Below are positions 43,655 through 51,742 of a stretch of DNA of 64,000 nt, one piece after another (position 1 is the first letter of the stretch; each line of letters starts with the position of its first letter). The stretch covers positions 1 through 64,000 of the forward strand of contig UQVC01000012.1 in the NCBI GenBank assembly GCA_900544395.1, read 5' to 3'. The stretch is from an uncultured Ruminococcus sp. (GTDB lineage Bacteria > Bacillota > Clostridia > Lachnospirales > Lachnospiraceae). Both the position numbers and the translations under genes were made by a program. The notes under the pieces were generated by a model. It did no database searches and had not been told where the DNA came from. It worked only from the letters and a program-made list of their open reading frames with translations.

Positions 43655-43803
43655 TTAACGGTATTTCAATTCCCTGATGCGAATGCATCCCATTAAGCAA
43701 ATTCCTGATTTCAGGAAGATAGTTGAAATATAGCGTATTTTCCACACTTTTTGCACTATAATTATACAAAGCATCCAAAATCAATAATTAGACCGTGAAA
43801 ATA

Positions 43804-43833
43804 TTGTAAACTCCTCCCTATTTATAGTATACT
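43804..43833 (+). promoter_or_regulatory. Promoter of the DUF1846 gene
   Basis: TTGTAA (43804-43809), 18-base spacer, TATACT (43828-43833), leaving an ~75-base leader. Confidence 0.6.
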
Positions 43834-43912
43834 GTATCAGAAAAGGGGAAAATTTTTATTTTTCCTTCCGTTACACGTAATACGAATAATAAATTGACAG
43901 AGGATTGAAATC

Positions 43913-45391
43913 ATGAAAATTGGATTTGATAACGAAAAGTATTTAAAGATGCAGTCCGAACATATCCGGGAACGCATCAATCAGTTTGACAACAAACTAT
44001 ATCTTGAGTTTGGCGGAAAGTTATTTGATGACTATCACGCAGCCCGTGTACTTCCCGGATTTGAGCCAGACAGCAAGCTCCGCCTGTTAAAACAGCTCAG
44101 TGATCAGGCAGAGATCATCATTGTCATCAGTGCAAAAGATATTGAAAAGAACAAAGTACGTGGTGACCTTGGCATCACTTATGACTCTGACGTACTCCGC
44201 CTGATGGATTCTTATCGGGACAACGGTCTTTATGTCGGCAGCGTTGTGATCACACAATACTCCGGTCAGGAAAGTGCCTCTTTATTCCGCAACAGACTGG
44301 AGAACATGGGAATCCGTGTATACCAGCACTACTGTATCAATGGTTACCCGTCTAACATTCCACTGATCGTCAGTGATGAAGGCTACGGAAAAAATGATTA
44401 TATTGAAACCACTCGTCCTCTTGTGATCATCACAGCACCGGGACCAGGCAGCGGAAAGATGGCCACCTGCCTGTCCCAGTTATATCATGAACACAAACGG
44501 GGAATTCATGCAGGATATGCAAAATTTGAGACATTCCCAATCTGGAACCTGCCTCTGAAGCACCCTGTAAACCTGGCATACGAAGCTGCCACGGCTGACC
44601 TCAATGATGTAAACATGATCGATCCGTTCCATCTGGAAGCCTACGGAAAAACAACAGTCAACTACAACCGTGACGTTGAGATTTTCCCGGTTCTAAATAC
44701 AATATTCGAGAAAATTTATGGTAAGAGCCCTTACAAATCCCCAACAGATATGGGGGTTAATATGGCTGGAAATTGTATCTGTGACGATGCCGTCTGCTGT
44801 GAAGCATCCCGTCAGGAGATCGTACGCCGTTACTATGATTCTCTCAACGCTCTTCTGAAAGGAAACAGTCCGGAAGAAGAGGCGCAGAAGATCGAACTAC
44901 TGATGAATCAGGCCAATGTGACCATCGAAGACCGCCGCGTCGTAGCTGCTGCGTTAAAGCGTGCAGAAGAAACCCATACACCGGCCGCCGCCCTGGAACT
45001 GGATGATGGACGCATTATCACCGGAAAGACTTCCAACCTTCTTGGTGCCTCTGCTGCCCTTCTTCTAAATGTGATCAAAGAGCTGGCCGGATTAAAGCAT
45101 GAGCAGCATATTATCTCACCAGAATCGATCGAACCGATCCAGAAACTAAAAGTAGAATATTTGAAGAGCAAAAATCCTCGACTTCACACAGATGAAGTTC
45201 TGATTGCCCTCTCTGCAAGTGCTGCTTCTAATCCGGATGCCCGACTGGCACTGCAGCAGCTTTCTAAGTTGGACGGATGTCAGGCACATACTTCTGTCAT
45301 GTTATCTGATGTAGACATCCGAACCTTCAAACGTCTTGGGGTTCAGCTGACATGCGAAGCTGTTTATGAAACCGGATATAATTATCACTAG
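43913..45391 (+). CDS. DUF1846 domain protein
   Basis: 492 residues, the full length of the DUF1846 family, found in many Firmicutes and of unknown function. Visible are an N-terminal G-F-D-N-E-K-Y-L..Q-S-E-H-I-R-E-R-I, an A-P-G-P-G-S-G-K segment resembling a P-loop (~181-188) and K-F-E-T-F-P-I-W-N-L-P-L. A nucleotide-dependent enzyme is possible but unproven. Single gene with promoter and terminator, reading towards pyrG. Confidence 0.85.
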   Translation: MKIGFDNEKYLKMQSEHIRERINQFDNKLYLEFGGKLFDDYHAARVLPGFEPDSKLRLLKQLSDQAEIIIVISAKDIEKNKVRGDLGITYDSDVLRLMDSYRDNGLYVGSVVITQYSGQESASLFRNRLENMGIRVYQHYCINGYPSNIPLIVSDEGYGKNDYIETTRPLVIITAPGPGSGKMATCLSQLYHEHKRGIHAGYAKFETFPIWNLPLKHPVNLAYEAATADLNDVNMIDPFHLEAYGKTTVNYNRDVEIFPVLNTIFEKIYGKSPYKSPTDMGVNMAGNCICDDAVCCEASRQEIVRRYYDSLNALLKGNSPEEEAQKIELLMNQANVTIEDRRVVAAALKRAEETHTPAAALELDDGRIITGKTSNLLGASAALLLNVIKELAGLKHEQHIISPESIEPIQKLKVEYLKSKNPRLHTDEVLIALSASAASNPDARLALQQLSKLDGCQAHTSVMLSDVDIRTFKRLGVQLTCEAVYETGYNYH

Positions 45392-45409
45392 AATATATGC
45401 TTCTGAAAG

Positions 45410-45437
45410 TCCTCTCCACACCGGAGAGGATTTTTTT
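45410..45437 (+). terminator. Terminator of the DUF1846 gene
   Basis: Perfect stem TCCTCTCC / GGAGAGGA, five-base loop, seven T. Confidence 0.85.
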
Positions 45438-45460
45438 CAGATAAGAGGAAATCTTTATTG

Positions 45461-45492
45461 TTTCGAAAAAAATACTTGTATTTTTTTCGAAA
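45461..45492. repeat. Perfect 15-base inverted repeat at the pyrG promoter
   Basis: TTTCGAAAAAAATAC and GTATTTTTTTCGAAA separated by two bases. It covers the -35 hexamer (45476-45481), so it looks like an operator. Confidence 0.6.
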
Positions 45493-45505
45493 AAGAGAGT
45501 ATACT
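45476..45505 (+). promoter_or_regulatory. Promoter of pyrG
   Basis: TTGTAT (45476-45481), 18-base spacer, TATACT (45500-45505). The leader is then only ~37 bases, too short for the CTP-sensing attenuator known from Bacillus pyrG. Confidence 0.55.
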
Positions 45506-45548
45506 CTTTTTTTAATATTTTTATTCATATCAAAAAAGGAGGATCACT

Positions 45549-47171
45549 ATGGCAGTAAAATATGTATTTGTGACTGGTGGAGTTGTTTCAGGACTTGGGA
45601 AAGGAATTACCGCCGCATCTCTGGGCAGACTTTTAAAAGCCCGCGGATATACGGTAACCATGCAGAAATTTGACCCTTATATCAATATCGATCCAGGAAC
45701 GATGAATCCAGTACAGCATGGAGAAGTATTCGTAACGGATGACGGAGCTGAAACTGATCTGGATCTTGGACATTATGAACGTTTTATTGATGAAAGTCTG
45801 ACAAAAAATTCCAATGTCACGACCGGAAAAATCTACTGGTCCGTTTTGCAGAAAGAACGAAGAGGTGATTTCGGCGGCGGAACTGTTCAGGTCATTCCTC
45901 ACATCACCAATGAGATCAAAAGCAGATTTTACCGCAATCCTTCTGCAGAACATACAGAAATCGCGATCATTGAAGTCGGCGGAACCGTTGGAGACATTGA
46001 GAGTCAGCCTTTTCTCGAATCTATCCGTCAGTTCCAGCATGAAAAAGGACATGAAAATGTGATTTTGATCCATGTCACTTTAATTCCATATTTAAAGGCT
46101 TCTCAGGAAATGAAGACAAAACCTACACAGGCCAGTGTCAAAGAACTGCAGGGAATGGGCATTCAGCCGGATATCATCGTATGCCGTTCTGAACATCCTC
46201 TGGATCAGGGGATCAAAGATAAAATTTCCCTGTTCTGTAATCTTCCGGCAAACCATGTTCTTCAAAATCTGGATGTAGACTATTTATATGAAGCACCTCT
46301 TGCCATGGAAAAGGAACGTCTCGCACAGGTTGTATGCGAATGTTTGCATCTGGACTGCCCAAATCCAGATTTAAGTGACTGGGAAACCATGGTTGACAAT
46401 TTAAGGCATCCTGTATCCAGGGTTCGTATCGCACTGGTCGGAAAATACGTGCAGCTTCACGATGCTTATATCAGTGTTGTAGAAGCATTAAAGCATGGAG
46501 GAATCTACAGCCATACAACTGTGGAGATCAAATGGATAGACGCCGAGACAGTGACTCCTGAAACCGCCGATGAGATTTTTAAAGATGTGACCGGAATCCT
46601 GGTTCCCGGCGGATTTGGTCACCGCGGTGTGGAAGGCAAGATCGAAGCCATCCGCTACGCCCGCACACATAAAATCCCGTTCCTCGGTATCTGTCTCGGC
46701 ATGCAGCTTGCAATCGTAGAATTTTCCCGCAATGTGATCGGCTATCACGATGCACACAGTCTGGAATTGAATCCTTCTACAACACATCCCGTGATCCACA
46801 TCATGCAGGATCAAATCGGTATCGAAGATATCGGTGGAACACTTCGCCTGGGGGCTTATCCATGCATTCTGGACAAAACATCCAAAGCATATGAAGTCTA
46901 TCAGAAAGAAGAAATTCAGGAGCGACACAGACATCGCTATGAAGTCAACAATGACTATCGCGACATTCTTACCAAAAGTGGCATGAACCTTTGCGGGCTC
47001 TCTCCTGACGGCAAGATTGTTGAAATGATCGAACTCAAGGAGCATCCATGGTTTATTGCCACACAGGCACATCCGGAATTGAAATCGCGGCCGAATAAAC
47101 CACATCCGCTGTTCAAAGGATTTGTAGAGGCAGCAGCAGAATTGTCGAAGCAACGTACACTTTCTAAATAG
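45549..47171 (+). CDS. pyrG: CTP synthase
   Basis: 540 residues. N-terminal synthetase domain with V-T-G-G-V-V-S-G-L-G-K-G (residues 8-19) and D-P-Y-I-N-I-D-P-G-T-M; C-terminal class I glutamine amidotransferase with G-I-C-L-G-M-Q nucleophile Cys and a late H-P-E. Makes CTP from UTP, ATP and glutamine. AAGGAGGATC lies before ATG. Monocistronic with a promoter-embedded palindrome and a strong terminator. Confidence 0.97.
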   Translation: MAVKYVFVTGGVVSGLGKGITAASLGRLLKARGYTVTMQKFDPYINIDPGTMNPVQHGEVFVTDDGAETDLDLGHYERFIDESLTKNSNVTTGKIYWSVLQKERRGDFGGGTVQVIPHITNEIKSRFYRNPSAEHTEIAIIEVGGTVGDIESQPFLESIRQFQHEKGHENVILIHVTLIPYLKASQEMKTKPTQASVKELQGMGIQPDIIVCRSEHPLDQGIKDKISLFCNLPANHVLQNLDVDYLYEAPLAMEKERLAQVVCECLHLDCPNPDLSDWETMVDNLRHPVSRVRIALVGKYVQLHDAYISVVEALKHGGIYSHTTVEIKWIDAETVTPETADEIFKDVTGILVPGGFGHRGVEGKIEAIRYARTHKIPFLGICLGMQLAIVEFSRNVIGYHDAHSLELNPSTTHPVIHIMQDQIGIEDIGGTLRLGAYPCILDKTSKAYEVYQKEEIQERHRHRYEVNNDYRDILTKSGMNLCGLSPDGKIVEMIELKEHPWFIATQAHPELKSRPNKPHPLFKGFVEAAAELSKQRTLSK

Positions 47172-47189
47172 CGCTTCCACTCCCGCAGT

Positions 47190-47240
47190 ATGAAAAGGAC
47201 GCGAAATTGTAATTCTGATTTCGCGTCTCTTTCATTTTTT
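47190..47240. terminator. Terminator of pyrG
   Basis: ATGAAA-AG-GACGCGAAAT pairs with ATTTCGCGTC-TC-TTTCAT, followed by TTTTTT on the plus strand; may also stop the converging VanZ transcript. Confidence 0.85.
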
Positions 47241-47265
47241 ATGCAAAAGCATAATTCTATTCCAT

Positions 47266-47868
47266 TCAGACCATCCATCGCCAGTTAAACAAGAAAAACT
47301 GTCCAGATAAAGAAAGAACCAGATAAACCCACGGTTCTTTTCTTCCAAGCCCTTCATTTCTGCGGCCATATTTCAACCGTACAATGTAGGAAAAACAACG
47401 CCAGATTCCCCATCCGAGCATGGTTCCCAGCATATTCATAAGCAGATCTTCTACATCTGAGACACGTCTGTTGAAAAGCTGACAGAATTCGATTCCAAAT
47501 GAAAACCCGAGTCCGGTCAGAGCAGTTCGAAACAGGCTTTGATAATTTTTCCAGATCAAAGGCAATAAAAATCCAAGCGGCATAAACATCACGATATTTA
47601 AAATCATACTGAGATGAATCCCATTATGAAAGGGAACTAAATTAATTTCTTTTTGAAGCTCCATCCCCGGGTATTGCCCGACTTCCCAGATTGTTCCAAT
47701 TCCGGTTGTCTCCAAAACCAGATACACATAAACCAAAAAAATACCAACCCAGACTATATGAACCATATTTGTTTTTTTATGAGCAAGTAGGATTTGAAGC
47801 AAGATATAAATCACACATGGCAGCAAAATACAAAATAGCGGATACAGGGTAAAAATCATGTTTTTCAT
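47266..47868 (-). CDS. VanZ-family membrane protein
   Basis: 200 residues, about five membrane helices. The VanZ pattern is seen in I-N-L-V-P-F, N-I-V-M-F-M-P-L-G-F-L-L-P and S-F-G-I-E-F-C-Q-L-F-N-R-R-V-S-D-V-E-D-L. Members are linked to low-level teicoplanin resistance, but most have no known role and no other van genes are present. A stem-loop precedes its ribosome site. Confidence 0.85.
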   Translation of the reverse strand: MKNMIFTLYPLFCILLPCVIYILLQILLAHKKTNMVHIVWVGIFLVYVYLVLETTGIGTIWEVGQYPGMELQKEINLVPFHNGIHLSMILNIVMFMPLGFLLPLIWKNYQSLFRTALTGLGFSFGIEFCQLFNRRVSDVEDLLMNMLGTMLGWGIWRCFSYIVRLKYGRRNEGLGRKEPWVYLVLSLSGQFFLFNWRWMV

Positions 47869-47888
47869 AAGGGAAATACTCCTTTCAC

Positions 47889-47924
47889 TATCAATATGTT
47901 TTCCAACCGGAAACCTTATTGATA
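47889..47924 (-). promoter_or_regulatory. Stem-loop before the VanZ ribosome site
   Basis: CTATCAATA / TATTGATAG outer arms with an inner TTTCC-GGTT-GGAAA stem. No T-run, so not a terminator; it ends eight bases from GGAG. It may affect translation or mark an operator. Confidence 0.35.
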
Positions 47925-47962
47925 GTCTGACAGATAAATTTAAAGATCCGAAAAAAAGATTC

Positions 47963-48505
47963 TTAAGCTTTTCTAAACATTATCCCAGATTTCACCATTT
48001 TCACTGCTCCCCATGCAGCCAGCACTCCTACAACCGCTCCGCCAATCACATCGGTCGGATAATGCACTCCCACATACAACCTGGAAAGGGAGATCAAAAC
48101 TGCCAGTATCACAAGCGAAATCCCCCATTTTCTCTCCAGAAATGGATACATAGCCAATGCTGCCCCAAAAGAAGCACAGGTATGCCCGGAAGGAAACGAA
48201 AAATCCGGCTGTGGCTCGATCAACAATTTCAATCCCCCGACCACCTCATAGGGACGGATTCTGGCAACGATATTTTTAAGCGCCACATTCGTGATCAAAG
48301 CCCCGATTGCCAGCGCCATCAACGCTGCGATTCCTGCTTTTCTCGTCTTTTTAGGAATCAAAAGCAGGAGCCCCAACAAAATCCAGAACCATCCTGCATC
48401 TCCCAGGTGCGTGATTGTTTTCCAGATTCCATCCATCCAATCTTGTCTGATATATTCCTGAATGAACAAAAGAGCCTGCCCATCCCACTGTAAAGCTGCT
48501 TCCAT
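47963..48505 (-). CDS. PAP2-family membrane phosphatase
   Basis: 180 residues, five to six helices. All three phosphatase motifs are present: K-N-I-V-A-R-I-R-P, P-S-G-H and S-R-L-Y-V-G-V-H-Y-P-T-D. Probable lipid or undecaprenyl diphosphatase. It starts 12 bases after dus and precedes VanZ by 94 bases. Confidence 0.88.
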   Translation of the reverse strand: MEAALQWDGQALLFIQEYIRQDWMDGIWKTITHLGDAGWFWILLGLLLLIPKKTRKAGIAALMALAIGALITNVALKNIVARIRPYEVVGGLKLLIEPQPDFSFPSGHTCASFGAALAMYPFLERKWGISLVILAVLISLSRLYVGVHYPTDVIGGAVVGVLAAWGAVKMVKSGIMFRKA

Positions 48506-48517
48506 TTTCCTCTCCTT

Positions 48518-49456
48518 CTACCTTACATCCTGTTCCTCAAACAATGCGCCTACAATCTCTTCGTACACTTTGAGTTTCTCCGCTTTTTTGATCTTCTTTG
48601 CGTATTTCTCATACTGTGTGAACAGCGGAGCCATATAAAACCACAGCTCTTTCATCTTAAAAAGCACGGTTTTCTCCCCAAAGAGAACCTCCTGATATTC
48701 CTCATATAGCTCATCGTGAAAGGCACGGACCCTGTCTTTTTGAACCGGTACGTCCTGTCTGATCTGCATCACCAGTCCCGGATTTTTCAAAATTCCTCTG
48801 CCGATCATCACTGTCGTTATTTCCGGAAACCGATGTCGGATTTGTTCATACTCCTCTTTCGTACAAATATCACCATTATAGCAGAGTCTGTTCCTACTGT
48901 GTTTCACCGCATACTCAAACACTTCCAAATTGGGCGTATGTTTGTAAAAATCCGTCTGAATTCTGGGGTGAATGATCAGTTCTTCCATCGGATACTGATT
49001 ATAAATTTCCAAAAGTTCGAAAAACTCTTCCGGACTTTCCTTTCCAATCCGTGTCTTAATAGAAATACGGCTCTGCGTCTTTTCAAAAATTTCTTCCAAA
49101 AACGCCCGCAATCTGTCCGGCTCTGCCAAAAAACCGGATCCCCGCCCCTTGCTCACCACGGTTTTAGACGGACATCCCAAATTCAGGTTGATCTCATCGT
49201 ATCCATATTCTTTCAGCTTTTTTGCTGTCTTTATAAAATCCTCTGCCGAATTGGTCAAAATCTGGGGAATCGCGCGCATCCCCCGGTTATTTTCCGGTAA
49301 GATATCACTCTTTTCACGTGCACTTAATTTTCCTTTCTGATTCGGCTTGATAAACGGAATAAAATACTTGTCAATTCCACCAAAATAATGCTCGTACGCT
49401 TTTCGATATACATATCCACTGATTCCTTCCAGCGGTGCAAAATAAAAGTTTTCCAC
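48518..49456 (-). CDS. dus: tRNA-dihydrouridine synthase
   Basis: 312 residues from GTG at 49456 (ENFYFAPLEG follows), chosen because AGGAG lies six bases upstream; earlier ATGs have no ribosome site. FMN-binding N-terminus A-P-L-E-G-I-S-G, catalytic L-N-L-G-C-P-S and G-R-G-I-L-K-N-P. Reduces uridines in tRNA D-loops. Confidence 0.9.
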   Translation of the reverse strand: MENFYFAPLEGISGYVYRKAYEHYFGGIDKYFIPFIKPNQKGKLSAREKSDILPENNRGMRAIPQILTNSAEDFIKTAKKLKEYGYDEINLNLGCPSKTVVSKGRGSGFLAEPDRLRAFLEEIFEKTQSRISIKTRIGKESPEEFFELLEIYNQYPMEELIIHPRIQTDFYKHTPNLEVFEYAVKHSRNRLCYNGDICTKEEYEQIRHRFPEITTVMIGRGILKNPGLVMQIRQDVPVQKDRVRAFHDELYEEYQEVLFGEKTVLFKMKELWFYMAPLFTQYEKYAKKIKKAEKLKVYEEIVGALFEEQDVR

Positions 49457-49530
49457 AGTCTTCTCCTGCCTCTTGTTTATTCGCTCCATTATAGCATATA
49501 TTTCTGAATTTGGCACCTTACAATCTACAA

Positions 49531-49554
49531 AAGCGGACTCCGCAGAGCCCGCTC
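49531..49554 (-). terminator. Terminator of the YhgE/Pip pair
   Basis: AGCGGGCTC / GAGTCCGCT stem on the minus strand followed by TTTTG. Confidence 0.6.
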
Positions 49555-49561
49555 AAATCTG

Positions 49562-51742
49562 TCACATCAGTTTTGTGTCTTCGAGTTTTTCCATAAACAA
49601 TTCATTCAGCCGTATGACTGGCTTTCGAAGCACCAGTCCCAAAAACAGAGAAGCTGCAAGGAACAGACACATGATTCCCAGTTCTTTCCAGTACGTGTAC
49701 TGATAAAATCCTGCTACGCATTCTCTCATAGCCGTCATGCTGTGTGCAAATGGTAAAAACGGATAAATCTTTCTGAAAATCTCCGGCGCCACTTCAATCG
49801 GAAAGGTTCCACCTGAGCCTGCCACCTGCATAACCAAAAGAACAACACATATTGCCTTCCCCACATCTCCAAAAGAAACCGTAAACGTATAAATCATATT
49901 TACATACACAATACTGCTCACCCAGCCTGCCAGAAGAAATAAAAATGGGTGTTCACACTGAATCCCGAGAAAATACAAATCTCCCAGGCAAATCAGTCCG
50001 CTTTGAAACAGTCCCATCACAAGAAACAGAAGATATCTTCCCAGATACATCTGATACGGTTTGAGCGGATGCAGTTCTCTTTTTAAGTTTTTCGATGCAG
50101 TCACCTTCATCATCGCTACCAGAATGATCCCGCCTACCCAGATCGAAAGGGTCGAATAGAACGGCGCCATGGCAGAACCATAATTCTCTACCGGATACAG
50201 TTTCTTTGTCTGCATCCGCACCGGAGCTGACACAAAACTGCTGATCACATCCGGACCGCTTCCAAGGATAGTCTTTAAGCTTTCCATATTTCCATCCTGG
50301 GCTGCCGCTGCCAGCTTCTCTGCCGCCTGATTCACTTTGCCTGCCGTTTCAGAAAGCAGCACCGCTGAATCATCCAGTGTTGTTTTTAATGTTCCCAGAC
50401 CGGATCCAGCATCTTTGGACAAGGTTTCCATATTTTTCATACCTTTGTCCATACTTCCAAACAAGGCCTGCACTGCGCTGCTTGTATCTCCTAATGTACC
50501 GAACATGGTATTTAACTGCGTCTTTACATTGTTCTCATAATCCGAACGGATCCCTGCGATCTCCTGGGAGCTCTGTTGTACCAGCTGATCCAACTGTGCC
50601 TGATAATTGCCCGCCTCCCCCACTGTCTCGGTGATCTTCGCTGCTGCTTCGTTTAATTTGTCCCGCACGGCTTCCTGATGTGCGATGGATTCATTCAGAC
50701 TGCCGATGATCGGCTGAAGCAGATCGGATGCGATTGGAAAGGAATCTGCCAGCTGCTGCACACTGTCCCGAAAACTTACATACCGGTCGATCACAACCTG
50801 AACTTCTGCCGCCACGCTGTTTAATGCCCCTGCAGCTGCCTGAGCATCTGTAGAAACAGAAGAAAATGCACTGTTGATCTGTCCGGATATGGCATCATAA
50901 CATTGACTTCCCTGAGCCAGCACCTGATTGATACTTTCCGTGGTCCCGGAAACTGCACCTTGCAGAGAATCCACAGAATTTCCCGTTTCATTGAGCAAAG
51001 ACAGATTCGTCTGTGTATTCTCTCCTGCTTTCTTTAAAATATCCGCAGTTGCGTCCAACATCTGCTGCATGGAAACCGTCATATTTGAAAATGCACGGAC
51101 TGTGCCGGCTGTGGAATCTAAATCTGCTCCGATCTTTCTGATGTTTTCCGTCAGATTTTTCGCTGCTGTCTGGGTTCCTTCCCTGTCTGTCACCTCTGAA
51201 ATCATATCCAGAAGATCCAGTCCTGCCTGCGCTGCCGTCTTTACAAACACCTCATCGATCTGTTTTTGTACTGCGCTGGCTCCTTTGTCTGTTACCTTCG
51301 GCGCAATGGCATTTTCTTTTTCATTGAGGTAATACAGAATATCCGAATGTGTCACATCTTCCGAAAACAAACTCATCATATCCTGACTGAAATGTTCCGG
51401 GATCACGATCGCCGCATAATATTTTCCGGATCTGACCCCTTCCACTGCTTCTTTTTTTCCAGTAAAGGTCCAGTTTAACTGATCATTTTCCCGCAGACTG
51501 GAAATCACCGTATCTCCGATGTTGACCGTCAGCGGCAGCACTTCCCCCTCATATCCTTCATCCGTATTTGCAACCGCTACTTTCAGTCCTTTTGTATTCG
51601 AATAAGGATCCCAGCTTGCGGCAATATTAAACCACGCATAAAGAGACGGCACCACGCACAGTCCAAGCGCTACGATCATGGCAATCACATTTTTCTTAAT
51701 ATGCGAAATATCATATAAAAAGACGCGTATTATCTTCTTCAT
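49562..51742 (-). CDS. YhgE/Pip-domain membrane protein (short form)
   Basis: 726 residues: one N-terminal helix (~20-40), the conserved outer segment A-W-F-N-I-A-A-S-W-D-P-Y-S-N-T, a long Ala/Gln/Ser-rich helical outer region (~180-500), and five to six C-terminal helices of ABC-2 type. YhgE/Pip proteins were found as phage receptors and are related to EsaA; no T7SS genes are near. It overlaps the long form by four bases (ATGA). Confidence 0.88.
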   Translation of the reverse strand: MKKIIRVFLYDISHIKKNVIAMIVALGLCVVPSLYAWFNIAASWDPYSNTKGLKVAVANTDEGYEGEVLPLTVNIGDTVISSLRENDQLNWTFTGKKEAVEGVRSGKYYAAIVIPEHFSQDMMSLFSEDVTHSDILYYLNEKENAIAPKVTDKGASAVQKQIDEVFVKTAAQAGLDLLDMISEVTDREGTQTAAKNLTENIRKIGADLDSTAGTVRAFSNMTVSMQQMLDATADILKKAGENTQTNLSLLNETGNSVDSLQGAVSGTTESINQVLAQGSQCYDAISGQINSAFSSVSTDAQAAAGALNSVAAEVQVVIDRYVSFRDSVQQLADSFPIASDLLQPIIGSLNESIAHQEAVRDKLNEAAAKITETVGEAGNYQAQLDQLVQQSSQEIAGIRSDYENNVKTQLNTMFGTLGDTSSAVQALFGSMDKGMKNMETLSKDAGSGLGTLKTTLDDSAVLLSETAGKVNQAAEKLAAAAQDGNMESLKTILGSGPDVISSFVSAPVRMQTKKLYPVENYGSAMAPFYSTLSIWVGGIILVAMMKVTASKNLKRELHPLKPYQMYLGRYLLFLVMGLFQSGLICLGDLYFLGIQCEHPFLFLLAGWVSSIVYVNMIYTFTVSFGDVGKAICVVLLVMQVAGSGGTFPIEVAPEIFRKIYPFLPFAHSMTAMRECVAGFYQYTYWKELGIMCLFLAASLFLGLVLRKPVIRLNELFMEKLEDTKLM

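Noticed and set aside
43587..43784. 65-codon minus-strand frame
   Set aside because: Overlaps the holin-like remnant in another frame, has no ribosome site and no membrane helix.
45506..45548. CTP-sensing pyrG attenuator as in Bacillus
   Set aside because: The leader is about 40 bases with no separate terminator hairpin and no initial G-run after the promoter.
46488..47180. 230-codon minus-strand frame opposite pyrG
   Set aside because: Lies wholly inside the pyrG glutaminase domain and shows no family features.
47266..47868. Part of a vancomycin resistance cluster
   Set aside because: Only a VanZ-like protein is present; no vanA/H/X or sensor genes are near.
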